From the NCBI GenBank assembly GCA_032768795.1, contig CP136493.1, positions 124,001 through 188,000 on the forward strand: 64,000 nt of DNA, read 5' to 3'. The notes below the pieces were generated by a model, which saw nothing but the letters and a program-made list of their open reading frames with translations, was not told where the DNA came from and did no database searches. The DNA comes from Tremella fuciformis (lineage: Eukaryota; Basidiomycota; Tremellomycetes; Tremellales; Tremellaceae). Positions 28,775 to 39,626 of this stretch are shown here, one piece after another (positions within the stretch are counted from its first letter, which is position 1; each line of letters starts with the position of its first letter). Made by a program: the position numbers and the translations under genes.

Positions 28775-31700
28775 CTATTGACTCATCTGCCCTCCTTCTC
28801 CTTGTCTTTCCAATCCCAGTAACTGCCGGAGCTGTCTTGTCTTCTCGGCCGAAAGGGTCTTGGTCAGGATGTCGGCTCGATTGCTGTCCGTTGGTGTGTA
28901 TTTGAGCTCAAGCAGACCACCAGCTTGATGCTCTCGTATCCACTGGGCTCGCATGTCGAATGCTTTGTTCAACTTGAACCCGTGTTGATGTTTGGCCAGT
29001 TGAATGGCCCCATTGTTGTCGTTGTAGATGGGCACTGCTCCATCTATGCCTAGGTCGAGGTCGTTCAATAGTTGCCTGAGCCATATTGCCTCTTTGCCCG
29101 CTTCTGTCGATGCAAGGAGCTCTGCCTGTGTCGTTGACAGTGCGACTGTCGGTTGTCGCCTGCTTTTCCATGATACGATGCCTCCGTAGGTGTTGAAGAT
29201 ATAGCCAGTTGTTGATCGGCGTGTATCGAGACATCCACCCCAGTCTGCGTCCGCCCATCCCAACAGTGCTCGTCTCCCTCCATGAGCATCGAAGGTGAGA
29301 GCAAGATCCGAGGTTCCTCGAAGATACCTCAGTAGGTGCTTTGCGGCCCTCCAATGCGCGAGTGACCATTTGCTTATGAAGCGACACAGCAGTGAGGCTG
29401 CGTAGGCGATGTCGGGTCGGGTGATAGTGGCGATATAGAGGATTGACCCGGCGAGTGCAGGAAACGGTTTGTCTCGAGCCTCCTCGACCTCCTTTGGCGT
29501 AGCCTCGACGAGCTTTGCGTCTGGCAAGATTGTCTTGCAGGCTTTCCCGGTTTCACCGAAGCGTTGAAGAACTGCCTCGATGTAGTGCTCTTGTGATAGG
29601 TACATCTTCTTGTTTGGCCTGTCTCGGTAGATGTTGATACCGAGGAAGTATGAGACCGGTCCTTGATCCTTGCACTCAAGTTCCTTGTCGATCCTCCGCT
29701 TGATCTCGTCGATTGTTGATCGATCGTTGCCGGCTATGAGCATGTCGTCAACATGGACTGAGATCATGCACCGCTTGTGTCCTTGTCGCAGCGAGTAGAT
29801 GCATGGGTCCGCTAGGGTTGGTTTGAAGCCTAGCTCCCGTAGGAACTCGTCGAGGCGCTTGTTGAACAAGTGCGGTGATTGTCGGAGACCGTATAATGAC
29901 TTCCGGAGGTGCAGGACGTGATCGGCAGCGATGTCGCTACCTTCTGGTGGCTCGATGAAGATGTCCTTGTCGATGTTGGCCTTGAGGAATGCGCCGATGA
30001 TGTCGATTTGGTCGCATTCCCAGTCGAGGTAGTTAACGATGGTGAGGAATAGGCGGAATGAAGACTTGTGGGTGACCGATGCAAAGAGTTCGTCGAAATC
30101 CCGTCCTGAGACTTGTTGGAACCCTCTCACGACGAATCTAGCCTTGTATTGGCTTGCTTTGCCCGTGTCCCCGTCGATTTTGCGGGTGAAGACCCATTTG
30201 CCTGTAAGGGTGCGGTGGTTCTCTCTGGGGACTTTCTCCCACACTCCGTATTTCTCCATCTTTGTCATCTCCTCGTCCATGGCCCTGTTCCACTCCTCCC
30301 AGTCTGCAGCTCGACGAGCTTCGGTGTATGACTGAGGGTTGGTGAGTGACTGGGCTGATAACGCGTGCTCGATGGCTACTCGGTTATAGTCCATGTCGAT
30401 GTCGTGCAGAGGGTGATGACTGGGCTCTTGACCTGCTAGTCTCCCGGACCGTCTTGGTTCATCTGCATCGGCCTCTATGGGCTGGTTTAGCCGACGATCT
30501 GGATCCTCTGGTCCGTCGTCGGGGTTCGGTTCTGGGCTCGGTGCATCCTCTCGAATGTATTCGTTGGCCCAGCCTCTCCCTTGCCTTGGCACGGCTTGGG
30601 GAGGTATGTCGTCCATCTCTTCCCTTTGTTCCTCTTCTTCTGGTGCCTCCCCTGCCTCGACTATCTCGTTCAGCTCGATTGATGTATCGTCATCCTCGTC
30701 GAGGCTCGTCGATGCTTGTCGAGGTTCAGGTTGAGGCGGCTCCAGAATCCGTCGCGGTTCATCTGAACGTGGCGTTGTCTTCTTGCCCGTGATGAATGTA
30801 ACGTCCCGACTTGCGATGACCCTGTTGGTTTGGGTCAACACCTTGTAGCCCCAGCTCCCTTCTGTGTATCCCAGCAGTCGACCGCATTGACCCCGCTCGT
30901 CGAGCTTTGATGCGGGGCTCACAACTCGATAGATGCAGTGTTGGCCAAATGGCTGCATTCCTTCATATCGTATGTCAATGTCGTGATGTGGTCGAAAGAG
31001 AGCGACAGGGATTTTTCCTTGGGAGTCTGGTAGCCTGTTTCTGGTGAAGACTACATATCGTAATGCGTCGACCCAGAATTGACTTGACAGGTTCGAGTCC
31101 GCGAGACATGTGCGGATGTCATTGAGGATGGTGAGATGGACGCGCTCGACTCGACTGTTTTGATTGTGTGCGTCGGTCGGCGTGAGGGTATGCTCAATTC
31201 CCTTGCTTTTACACCAGTGGCTGAATTCCTTGCTCGTGAACTCGCCTCCTTGGTCTGAGCGGATGGTCTTGACTGTTCGATCAAGCTGATTCTCTGCCAA
31301 CTTGATATAGTCTTGCAGTGCTTCGGCTGCATCCGACTTCTTCTTGAGTGGTATGGCCTGCACGTATTTGCTGTGGTCGTCATAGCAGGTGAGGAAGTAT
31401 TGGAAGCCTTCTCTCGACTGGACGGTTGCTGGTCCCCATAGATCGACTGATACCTCGACGAGGGGCTTGCTGGCTCGACGAGGGTTAGGTAGAGATGCCG
31501 AGCGCGTTGCCTTCCCTTTCAGGCAATCCATGCATTCGACTCTCCGAAATGACCCTGTCCACTTTGCGCCTAGCTTCCCCTCTTTCCCGAGCTCCCACAC
31601 CTTCCTCATGTTCGAGTGACCTAGGCGTTTGTGCCAGGTGAGGAGGCGAGTGTCTTCGGCTTCAGTGTTTTCTATTGCCTGAAGTGCTCGGTGAATGCGC

Positions 31701-33067
31701 GAGGTGGTGCGTACCGGTGTGTCGTCTACAACCCATAGGTTGCCAAGTTTCTTTCCCCGGAGGATGACCTTCCCTTTCTCGACCAATGTAGCCGAGTCCT
31801 TCGAGAAGCGCCAGTGTGTCCCTGTGTACGGACCGAGGCGCTGTGTTGAGAGGAGGTTGTGCGAGAATGATGGAACGTAGAGGGCGTTGTTGTACCATAC
31901 GTTGTTGAAGGTGAGGCGGCCGGAGTGTGTAGCTTCGACAATCGATCCGTCTCCAATTTGGATCTTGACGGCCTTGTCGAGTTTGGTGAGATGTGAGAGA
32001 AGGTGCTTGTCCTTGATGAATGGACTGGTGGCACCGCTGTCGATGATGATGGAGGTGGATGGGAGGTTGTCGTTGGCGTGTAGTGCAATCTCCGTCGCAT
32101 AATATCCTTCCTCCTTTGTCTCCCTCGACGAGCCTCTCTTGCTCTCACTCGATGAGTCATCCTCTGACTCCATCTGCTCTCTTGCCTTCTTCGCTTGTCC
32201 TCCCTGCTTCCTTCCCTTGGCTGCTTCCCTGGCCGACCTTTGCTCCTGGATGTGCTTCGGCACTCCAATCACTTTCCAGCACTCATCTGTGGAGTGTCTC
32301 CCCTGATCCGGATGGTGGATGCATCTCTTGCTTGCCGGTTTCTGCAGGGATTTGCTGAGCATCCCCATCTCGTTTACGCTCTCGCCCTTTTGTTGACGTC
32401 TGCGATGTTCATCGGCGACCCTATCGATAACCTCGTCGAGGTGGATCTTGTTCGACGAGGTCCCTGAGTAGAAGGTCGATGCGAGGAGGCCGTATGAGGA
32501 CGGTAGGCGACGGATGGCGGCGTATGCGCCAATCTGGTTGGCAAATTGCTCAAGGGTGAGCTTGGAAGTGATGGCGGAGGAGGTGATTTCGGCCAGTTGC
32601 GACCGGATAGCTGTGAGATGAGGTTCGGGGTCCTCATTCTCTGGGATGGTCTCGCCAAATATCGATGACCATAATTCGGCTAGGCGAGATCCGTTGTCGG
32701 CCCCATATGTGGTGACCAGATGATCGTAGAGCCCCTTCGGTTGAGGATTCTCGAAGTCGATCAGGTTCGAGGGAAGCTTGTTTTGGACAGTCTCTGTCAG
32801 ACTGCCATAGAGAGTGGAGAGGGCGGTGGACTGCTCCTTCTCATGCTCGTATAGAGCAACTGCTCTCTTTGATGTCTCGGCTGCTGTCGCCGGACTTGAC
32901 ACTGGATATCGAGCCTCGACGAGTGCCCGAATCGCTGACGCGTCCTTGGTGATGTGGGGTACGAGACCGGCGGATCCGAGGACGACTCGAATCTCGCGCA
33001 CCCACTGGGCGTAGTTGTCGCGCCCGTTGAGCTTGCGCTCCTCTTTCACCGTCTGCACAGATGGCAT
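28775..33067 (-). CDS. Copia K Gag-Pol polyprotein (1,430 aa)
   Basis: Single open frame encoding all functions for copying and integrating the element. The start ATG at 33067 follows the primer site by about 95 bp. Gag region: residues 1-320, with a CX2HX5HX4C knuckle (CIHHPDQGRHSTDEC). Protease: IIIDSGAT near residue 342. Integrase: HKRLGH/CMDCLKGK zinc finger near 476-510, then the DDE core (DLWGP near 540, RSDQGGEF near 605, RVERVHLTI near 642). An acidic linker follows. Reverse transcriptase: HVDDML near 1106. RNase H: ADADWGGCLDTRRSTTGY near 1275 and ILTK at the end. There are no stops or frameshifts, so it may be active. Confidence 0.95.
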   Translation of the reverse strand: MPSVQTVKEERKLNGRDNYAQWVREIRVVLGSAGLVPHITKDASAIRALVEARYPVSSPATAAETSKRAVALYEHEKEQSTALSTLYGSLTETVQNKLPSNLIDFENPQPKGLYDHLVTTYGADNGSRLAELWSSIFGETIPENEDPEPHLTAIRSQLAEITSSAITSKLTLEQFANQIGAYAAIRRLPSSYGLLASTFYSGTSSNKIHLDEVIDRVADEHRRRQQKGESVNEMGMLSKSLQKPASKRCIHHPDQGRHSTDECWKVIGVPKHIQEQRSAREAAKGRKQGGQAKKAREQMESEDDSSSESKRGSSRETKEEGYYATEIALHANDNLPSTSIIIDSGATSPFIKDKHLLSHLTKLDKAVKIQIGDGSIVEATHSGRLTFNNVWYNNALYVPSFSHNLLSTQRLGPYTGTHWRFSKDSATLVEKGKVILRGKKLGNLWVVDDTPVRTTSRIHRALQAIENTEAEDTRLLTWHKRLGHSNMRKVWELGKEGKLGAKWTGSFRRVECMDCLKGKATRSASLPNPRRASKPLVEVSVDLWGPATVQSREGFQYFLTCYDDHSKYVQAIPLKKKSDAAEALQDYIKLAENQLDRTVKTIRSDQGGEFTSKEFSHWCKSKGIEHTLTPTDAHNQNSRVERVHLTILNDIRTCLADSNLSSQFWVDALRYVVFTRNRLPDSQGKIPVALFRPHHDIDIRYEGMQPFGQHCIYRVVSPASKLDERGQCGRLLGYTEGSWGYKVLTQTNRVIASRDVTFITGKKTTPRSDEPRRILEPPQPEPRQASTSLDEDDDTSIELNEIVEAGEAPEEEEQREEMDDIPPQAVPRQGRGWANEYIREDAPSPEPNPDDGPEDPDRRLNQPIEADADEPRRSGRLAGQEPSHHPLHDIDMDYNRVAIEHALSAQSLTNPQSYTEARRAADWEEWNRAMDEEMTKMEKYGVWEKVPRENHRTLTGKWVFTRKIDGDTGKASQYKARFVVRGFQQVSGRDFDELFASVTHKSSFRLFLTIVNYLDWECDQIDIIGAFLKANIDKDIFIEPPEGSDIAADHVLHLRKSLYGLRQSPHLFNKRLDEFLRELGFKPTLADPCIYSLRQGHKRCMISVHVDDMLIAGNDRSTIDEIKRRIDKELECKDQGPVSYFLGINIYRDRPNKKMYLSQEHYIEAVLQRFGETGKACKTILPDAKLVEATPKEVEEARDKPFPALAGSILYIATITRPDIAYAASLLCRFISKWSLAHWRAAKHLLRYLRGTSDLALTFDAHGGRRALLGWADADWGGCLDTRRSTTGYIFNTYGGIVSWKSRRQPTVALSTTQAELLASTEAGKEAIWLRQLLNDLDLGIDGAVPIYNDNNGAIQLAKHQHGFKLNKAFDMRAQWIREHQAGGLLELKYTPTDSNRADILTKTLSAEKTRQLRQLLGLERQGEGGQMSQ

Positions 33068-33146
33068 GACGGAGGACCACTTCGAGGCTGGCGGTGCGTA
33101 GGCAAGGTCGACGAGTTTGTTGACGCGTTCTATCTACCGCGACTTG

Positions 33147-33164
33147 TCGAACGAGACGTTACCA
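33147..33164 (-). other. Copia K primer binding site
   Basis: On the minus strand TGGTAACGTCTCGTTCGA follows the 5' LTR immediately, the classical position and TGG start for pairing with a tRNA 3' end. I could not assign the tRNA. Confidence 0.7.
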
Positions 33165-33482
33165 CGACGGAATCTTAGCTCTGAGGCAATGGGATTCCGG
33201 TCACCTGTTGCCCGCTCAGCACTTGCTATGAGTGATGCATTCGGACTTACCTGTTGCCCGCTCAGCACTTGCTATGAGTGATGAGGAGGGCAACAGGCGG
33301 CGGCATTCTACAAGGTCGTCGAGGGTGTCGGCGTTATAAGCGGAGTTATCGTTGGTGGCAGCTTCTCTGCCTCGTCGAGGGTGAACCTCGTCGAGGCACA
33401 ACCTCGTCGAGGATCGAGTAGCCTCGACGAGGTTACTCGAAGATGAGTCAAGCTCATGTGAGCGTACCACCTATTTCCGTCG
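33165..33482 (-). repeat. Copia K 5' LTR
   Basis: 318 bp, apparently identical to the 3' LTR. Bounded inside by the TGG primer site and outside by target duplication ATCCG. Confidence 0.93.
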
Positions 33483-33487
33483 ATCCG

Positions 33488-36011
33488 GTTCAACACAGCT
33501 ATACCTCCAAGTGTGACTGTTCATGGGCGGTCCAATGGCGGCGAGAGACCATCGATGACGCCCAACGATCCGGCCGCAGCCGAGACGATCGCCTTTGGCA
33601 CCCTCACGTCATCGACAACACCCACAACCATGAACCGCAACGAGGTGTCGACATTGCCTACCTCCGCCGCATGAGTCGAACCCCCGAGATACAAGAAGCG
33701 ATCCACCGACACATCAACGCCCGCCTCGAGGTCTCTCAGATTGTGCGCCTCATTCAGACCGAGCACCCTGCTGCCCTCGTCACCCGAAGCGATGTTCACA
33801 ACATCCGCCATCATTACGAGGCCTCACTTCGGGCTGGGAGAAGTGCGACCGAGGCCGCCGTCCGCAGTCTTGAGGAGAACGGCGACCTGTTCAAGGCCTG
33901 GAGGAATGAGAATGGGGAGCTCTGCGGCCTTGTCTTCACCACCCCCGACGCCCGCGCGATGACACACATGTACCCGACCGTCCTCTTCATCGATTGTACC
34001 TTCCGCACCAATCGCTATCGGCTACCGATGCTTCACATCTGCGGTTTTACCGCCACCAACCAGACCTACACCGCCGCCGTCGGCTTCCTATCGCGCGGGG
34101 CCGAGCAGTGGTATGATCTCGCCATCGCCGCCTTCCTCGAGCTCATTGGGATCAAAAAGACGGACATCAAGGTCATCATTACCGATCGCGAGGACGCCCT
34201 CACCAATGCCATCGACATCCTTCTGCCTGACACCAAACGTCTGTCATGTCGCTGGCACTTGCGCGAGAACATCAAGCTGGCTGCCAAGCCTTGCTTTGCC
34301 GACCTGGAGGGCTGGAAGAAGAAGCTCTCAGCCTATGGCGACTTCTGGATGGACGACATCGCCAATGCAGCCTCCGAAGACGCCCTAGCCGACGCCCTCG
34401 CTACCCTTCGAAGTCGATGGGGTGGTGCTCGGTATGACAGTGCCAATGGCTACATACAGACCATGCTGGACGACATCAAACAGCTCTTTGTCGCTGCCTT
34501 TATCGATCACCATCGCCACCTCGGTCAAACATCAAACTCGAGACTCGAGGCAGCCCATTGGTCATCCAAGAGAGAGCTTCGAGGGGCGCACAACGACCTC
34601 TATCGGGTGCTCGAACACGCCAAGATGTTCATGTCTGAACAGGTCAACTCAATCCTGGAGAGCACAGGCCGACAACACCTTCAACGTCAAAGCCGCCTGC
34701 TGCGCACCTTCGACAAGGTCCGACAGCGAGTTTCCTGGACTGCTCTGTCCCTTATGACCGCCCAATTCCGGAAAGCGAAGGCTTGGGAGGCCGATCCCGA
34801 GAGCAGGCCCGAGTGCACAAGCCGCTTCTACCGGTCTTACGGTCTTTCGTGCGCACATCACTTCGCAGGCAACATGGATCGCTTGGTATCGATCACTGCG
34901 ATAGATCGTCATTGGCGGCTGCTCAATCCGACCATCTGGGACGAGACGGTGGCCGCCATCACCGCTGCAGTGTCCGACAGCATCCCAGAAGGGACTGTGG
35001 CCGTCCATCAGCTCTCAGGACCCGAATGGGAGCTCGATAACGACACCAATGTCATTCGCGATCCGCATTTACGGCAGAATCGCTTCCGAGCAGAGCGGCG
35101 GGCTGCTGCAGCGGCCCAGGAATCGATCTCTGCCTCTCAGGTACCTCTCACCGCCACCCAGACCGCCACCCAGCCCATCCATGATGATCCCATCCCTGCC
35201 GACATCCCTGCCGACATCCCTGCCGACATCCCTGCCGACACCCAAATGTTCGATGATCGTCCCTTGCGAGATCGCAGTCCCAGGAGAGGGGAAAGGAGCA
35301 CAGCCACCCAGGTCTTGGCCGACATCGACAGTAACACAGGGCGGCTACACACCCGAGCAGAGAAGCAGCTGGGCAAGAGGAAAGGGAGACGGAAGTGCTG
35401 TTTCTGCCCAAAGCGACACCTCCCTAAGAACTGCCACACCGGCCGAGAACTCAAGACCCGCAATGAGGACGCTTGGACCGTGCGCTGCGACGCCTGGGAG
35501 GCTGGCAAGGACGCCCAGGCCGATGACGAGCAGAGCGAGACTCGAAAGCGACTGGTCAGCCTTGAATCGACAATTCAGTCATTCATGGAGTCAATGATGG
35601 CTAGGGAGACCGAGAGGACAGCGATGGAGATGGAGACAGTGACAACCAGGGCTAGGATGGTGTTGAGCAGCTCTTGGATGGGGAGCACAGGGCCATGGAT
35701 GGCGAGCACAGGTCATTGGGGAGCAGCACCGGTGAGTCTCTGCCACTCAAAGACCGCCACAGCTTGGTGGCTGCTTGGAGCTGATTGGCTAGGCTGCGAC
35801 ACCGGCAATGAGCTCTTATGGGCTGAATCCGAGCTTCCACTCTGTCAGGAACGGCAACATCGCCACCCATGTCCCCTATGACCCGATACCCCCTCTATCG
35901 CGCCCCCGACCGCCTGTCCAGGACAGCTACCCCGCCTTGCCAATGAGCCAATTCTATGTGCAGCCGGAGCCAGCTGGATTTTATCAGGGGCCTGTCCAGG
36001 GCGGGATTTAG
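33488..36011 (+). CDS. MULE-2 transposase, catalytic and C-terminal part
   Basis: Continues in phase from 28437. Numbering the restored protein, the second half of the zinc-binding domain (KCDCSWAVQW...HNHE) is near 145-195. The catalytic acidic residues are in FIDCTF (Asp 306), ITDRED (Asp 370) and RLEAAH (Glu near 490), with RWHL between. A SWIM-type finger (CTS...CAHHF) is near 580-600 and a CX2CX3HX4C knuckle near 774. A GT-AG intron of 61 bp is likely at 35732-35792 (GTGAGT, branch-like CTGAT, CTAG). It joins in phase to a Pro-rich tail ending at 36011. Without splicing the frame ends at 35881. The protein would cut and reinsert MULE-2 at its inverted repeats. Confidence 0.88.
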
Positions 36012-36104
36012 AGCTCTACATGTAAAACGGATGTCTGTGCAGTCATATCTTGTTGCGAACAGACCAAAGTAGCTCGAGCGACTTAGGAGATGTAAGAGGT
36101 GAAC

Positions 36105-36187
36105 GGTGTTTCGGCATTATGAATTTGCTTCCGTATGTGGCACCCTGGTGCCCCTAAAACATCGCCTTGGTGCCCCTAACGGCGTTC
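36105..36187 (-). repeat. MULE-2 right terminal inverted repeat
   Basis: Reverse complement of the left repeat; ends GGCGTTC. Confidence 0.9.
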
Positions 36188-36324
36188 AAACTATCGTACT
36201 TCTCATATTCCTTCCCCTACCCCTACTCTACCTCCCTACCACCTCCTTATCCCTAATACTGGCCACTCCCAGCCAAATCGCCACCTCCTTACTTACTGTA
36301 GTCACTCTTTACCCCACACTCTTT

Positions 36325-36476
36325 TGTCGGATGATATGAAGTGCATAGAGACAGTTCCCTGCTCACAGAGCAGGAAAAGCGAAGCTACAAGAGTTTCCTT
36401 ATGTAATAGGAAAGGTATAAAGCGATGTGGCAGTGTGGCAGTGTGGCACAGATCAGTATTGCTCACAATTCTGACA
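36325..36476 (-). repeat. Copia B 3' LTR
   Basis: 152 bp, preceded on the coding strand by the purine tract GAGTGGGAG. Confidence 0.93.
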
Positions 36477-36483
36477 CTCCCAC

Positions 36484-39335
36484 TCAATCTGATCTTTGCT
36501 GAACTCCAAGTAGATCCCTCAGCCTGTTGAATACCTCTGCTGGGAGCGCCTTGGTGAGGAGATCCGCCATGTTCTCAGCTGATGGGACATGTGATAGGGT
36601 CACTGTGCTGTCCTCCACCTTCTCCCTGACAAACTTGTGTCTCATGTCAATGTGCTTTGACTTGTCATGGTTGACTGGGTTCTTTGACAAGGCAATTGCT
36701 CCATTGTTGTCGTTTAGAATTGGCAATGGCTGTTCCAATTCAAGCTGGAGATCACTGAGAAGTTGCCTGAGCCAAATGGCTTGCCTGGTTGCTTCAGAAG
36801 AGGCCATGAGCTCTGCTTCTGTGGTAGAAAGCGCCACTGTATTTTGCCGCCGACTTTTCCAGGCCACAACTCCACCATAGACTTTGAAGATGTAGCCTGT
36901 GGTTGATCTCCTGGTGTCTAGATCGCCTCCCCAGTCTGCATCTGCATAGCCCAGAGCAATTCTGTTTGAGTTCTCTTTGTTGAAGGTCAAACAAAGGTCT
37001 GTGGTGCCTCTGATGTACCGAAGCAGATGTTTGGCCGCTTTCCAGTGCTCTGTGTTGTACTTGGAAATATATCTTGACAGCAGAGAGGCTGGAAAGGCAA
37101 GATCCGGTCTTGTGATTGTTGAGGCATAGAGAATGGCTCCCACTGCTTGGGCATATGGGTAATGCTTTGCCTCCTCAAATTCGGTATCTGTGGCTGGGAT
37201 GGGGCGAAAATTGGTAGGCAGAGGAGTTCTGGCTGGGTTGCAGTCACTCATACCAAACCGGTCCAAAATTGACTCCAAATAATGTTCTTGACTCATGAAC
37301 AGCTTGTTCTGAGTCCGATCTCGATGAATATTGAATCCCAAGAAGTAGGAGACTGGTCCTGAGTCTTTGCACTCAAATTCCGCATTCAGAGCGATTTTGA
37401 AAGCGTCCAGATATTGTCTGTTGTTGCAAGCAATCAACTGATCATCCACATGAACTGAGAGCATGAGGAAATTGCCATTTTCGAATTTGTAGTAAAGGCA
37501 GGGGTCTGCAGAGGTTGGTTTGAGGCCTTGAGACCGAAGCCAATTATCCAGAGCTTTGTTGAAGCATCTAGGAGATTGCTTGAGACCATAAAGCGATTTC
37601 CTGAGTCGCAAAATTTTGCCTGCAGGTATATTGGAGCCCTCTGGTGGTTCCATATATATTTCCTCCTCCAAATCGCCATTCAGGAAGGCTGCAATGATGT
37701 CTACTTGGTCACACTCCATGTTGAAGTGGTTGACCAAGGCCAGGAAGACTCTGATGGTGTCTTTGTGCGCAACAGAGGCAAATAACTCGTTGAAATCAAG
37801 TCCTTCAATCTGGGAATAACCCTTGGCAACAAATCTGGCCTTGTAGGTTGAAGGTTGGCCGGTTTCACCATCAATTTTTCGAGTGTAGACCCATTTGCCT
37901 TTGAGGACTCTTTGATTTGAGCGATCCACAACCTCCCAAACTCGATATTTGTCCATCTTTGCAAGTTCTGAGTCCATGCTGGCTTTCCAGTGCTCCCACT
38001 CGCCGGAATCTCGTGCTTGCAAGTATGTTTGAGGTATATTGGTTGCAAGTAAGGCATAGGCAACATTTGCACCTTCAAAATCCTCATCATCTCGCAAATT
38101 CAGCTCATCTGATGAGTCTGAGTCGCTTGAATTATCGCCATTATGCCCCCCTTGCTGCGGTATCGGTGGAGCAGCAGATGCCCGGCGTTCTGCAGCAATT
38201 TGGCGATGATGATCTCTGTCAATCACTTTTTGAGCTTGTTTGTTTCCGGAAGAACCGTTCAACTTGTGGCATACCCGTTTTCACAGGTGATGGAGGCACA
38301 TATGGACCATCATCCTGCAAAAGGACAGGTTCATCGGACTTGATCTGAGGCTGTGAAACTTTAAGTTCCAATTCCGGAATTTCAATTTGCTCTGAATTGA
38401 ATTCAGTGTTTGCAAACACCACATCCCTGCTGATGGTGATGCTGCCGGTCTCTTTTGAATAGATCCGGTAATTGTTTGTTGCCTCTTGATACCCCACAAG
38501 GATCCCCTCTTGATACCTTGGTGCAAGCTTGTTTTTCTCTGTATGATTTCGGAAAAATGCTTTGCAGCCAAATGGCTGAAGATGTCCAAGCTGGCAATTT
38601 CGATTTTGCCATTTGTCTTCTGGTATTTCCTGCTTTGGGCCACAGGGTGTGCGATTTCGAGTGTAGGCTATATAATTTGCCGCTTCAGCCCAAAGATTCT
38701 GAGGTAATCCGGAATGAACTAGCACAGTTCTGACACCATTGAGGATTGTAAGGTGCAAACGCTCAACTCGCCCATTCTGAGTGTGCGCATCTGGTGGGAC
38801 TTGGATGTGCTGAATTCCGTGATTCCTCATGAATTGTTTCCACTCATTTGAGGAGAATTCACCACCATTGTCGGATCTAATTGTTTTGACCTTTGTAGAC
38901 AATTGGCGCTCAACCAAGGTAATATATTGTTGAATTGCTTCAAATGCTCCCGATTTCTGCTTGAGAAAATACAAATGCGATTTCCTTGTGAAATCATCAT
39001 AGCAGGTAAGGAAATATCGAGCCCCATTGACAGAGGGGACTTTGGCAGGGCCCCATAAGTCAATATGGACAATTTCAAGCGGTGTAGAAGCTCTGATATT
39101 GCTTGGTAATGATGGGAGACGGCCGGTTTTGCCCAAAATGCAGCTCTGGCACTGAAATGACTTTGCATCAGAAGCTGAAATTTCGATATTGCCCATTCTC
39201 CCACTTCCAACCACTCTGAGCACACCGGATATATTCAAATGGCCCAATCGCTCATGGATGTCTTGTAAATCAGCTGCAGAAGCGATATTGGCTGATGGGC
39301 TTGCCTCCTGATGGACATAGAGGCCGGAACGCTTT
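36484..39335 (-). pseudogene. Copia B Pol (IN-RT-RH), frameshifted
   Basis: Begins at the gypsy-2 junction (KRSGLYVHQEAS), then GAG-pre-integrase, CQSCILGK finger and integrase core (DLWGPA, RSDNGGEF, RVERLHL). The frame changes near 38240: one frame ends in ERFFRKQTSSKSD-stop at 38219, and the other opens with GSSGNKQAQKVIDRDHHRQ. Compared with D, about seven residues (NLANEQ) are missing there, so a small deletion caused the shift. Reverse transcriptase (VHVDDQLIA) and RNase H (YADADWGGDLDTRRST) follow intact to the stop after LGVQQRSD. Confidence 0.9.
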
Positions 39336-39432
39336 TGTCATGAATCAACACTTAGGAGAAATAGTATTAGTATCAGGATCCAAGAAATAGAGTAAAGTCC
39401 GGACCTTAAGGGTAACAGTCGTAGAAGCTGCA

Positions 39433-39580
39433 CAGAAGTTGCTCAGCACCTGCACAGCATCTGCTTAGAACCTGCGTAGCACTTACTTAGAACTTACTTA
39501 GCACTTGCTTAGAACCGGCTCAGCACCTGCGTAGCACCTGCGTAGCACCTGCTCAGCACCATTCGTAGAATCTGCCCAGC
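39433..39580 (+). repeat. 11-bp tandem array in the gypsy-2 U3 region
   Basis: About 13 units of G-C-[GTA]-[TC]-AGCACCT/AGAACTT type (for example GCGTAGCACCT). The 5' LTR has one more unit than the 3' LTR, which fully accounts for the 11-bp length difference. It sits upstream of the TATA box; an enhancer role is inferred. Confidence 0.85.
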
Positions 39581-39626
39581 GCTCTGGGTGGCAAATTCAT
39601 AGTTCTTAGCAATCTGGTGAAAGGGA

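Larger units (their letters stand above)
28438..33482 (-). mobile_element. Copia K: intact Ty1/copia element with CGAC...GTCG LTR ends
   Basis: Two 318-bp LTRs (28438-28755 and 33165-33482) that look identical, target duplication ATCCG (28433-28437 and 33483-33487), one 1,430-codon gag-pol frame, a primer site starting TGG directly after the 5' LTR, and a purine tract (GAGGGGAGG) directly before the 3' LTR. The LTRs run CGACGGAA...TTCCGTCG, an 8-bp inverted repeat but not TG...CA. Two related solo or truncated LTRs (3347-3618, 23256-23530) share these ends. Confidence 0.93.
27449..36187 (+). mobile_element. MULE-2: Mutator-like DNA transposon with a copia inside
   Basis: Terminal inverted repeats of about 83 bp, perfect for the outer 51 bp, start GAACGCCGTTAGGGG. 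They are flanked by AAACTATC at 27441-27448 and 36188-36195 (8 bp, or 9 if the next G is counted), typical of MULEs. Without copia K and its duplication the element is 3,689 bp and encodes one transposase. Inserted in LTR L. Confidence 0.93.

Noticed and set aside
35732..35881. MULE-2 protein ending at 35881 without an intron
   Set aside because: The unspliced tail is Trp/Cys-rich and unlike the rest, while a GTGAGT...CTAG intron joins in phase to a well-formed Pro-rich end at 36011. Kept as an alternative only.
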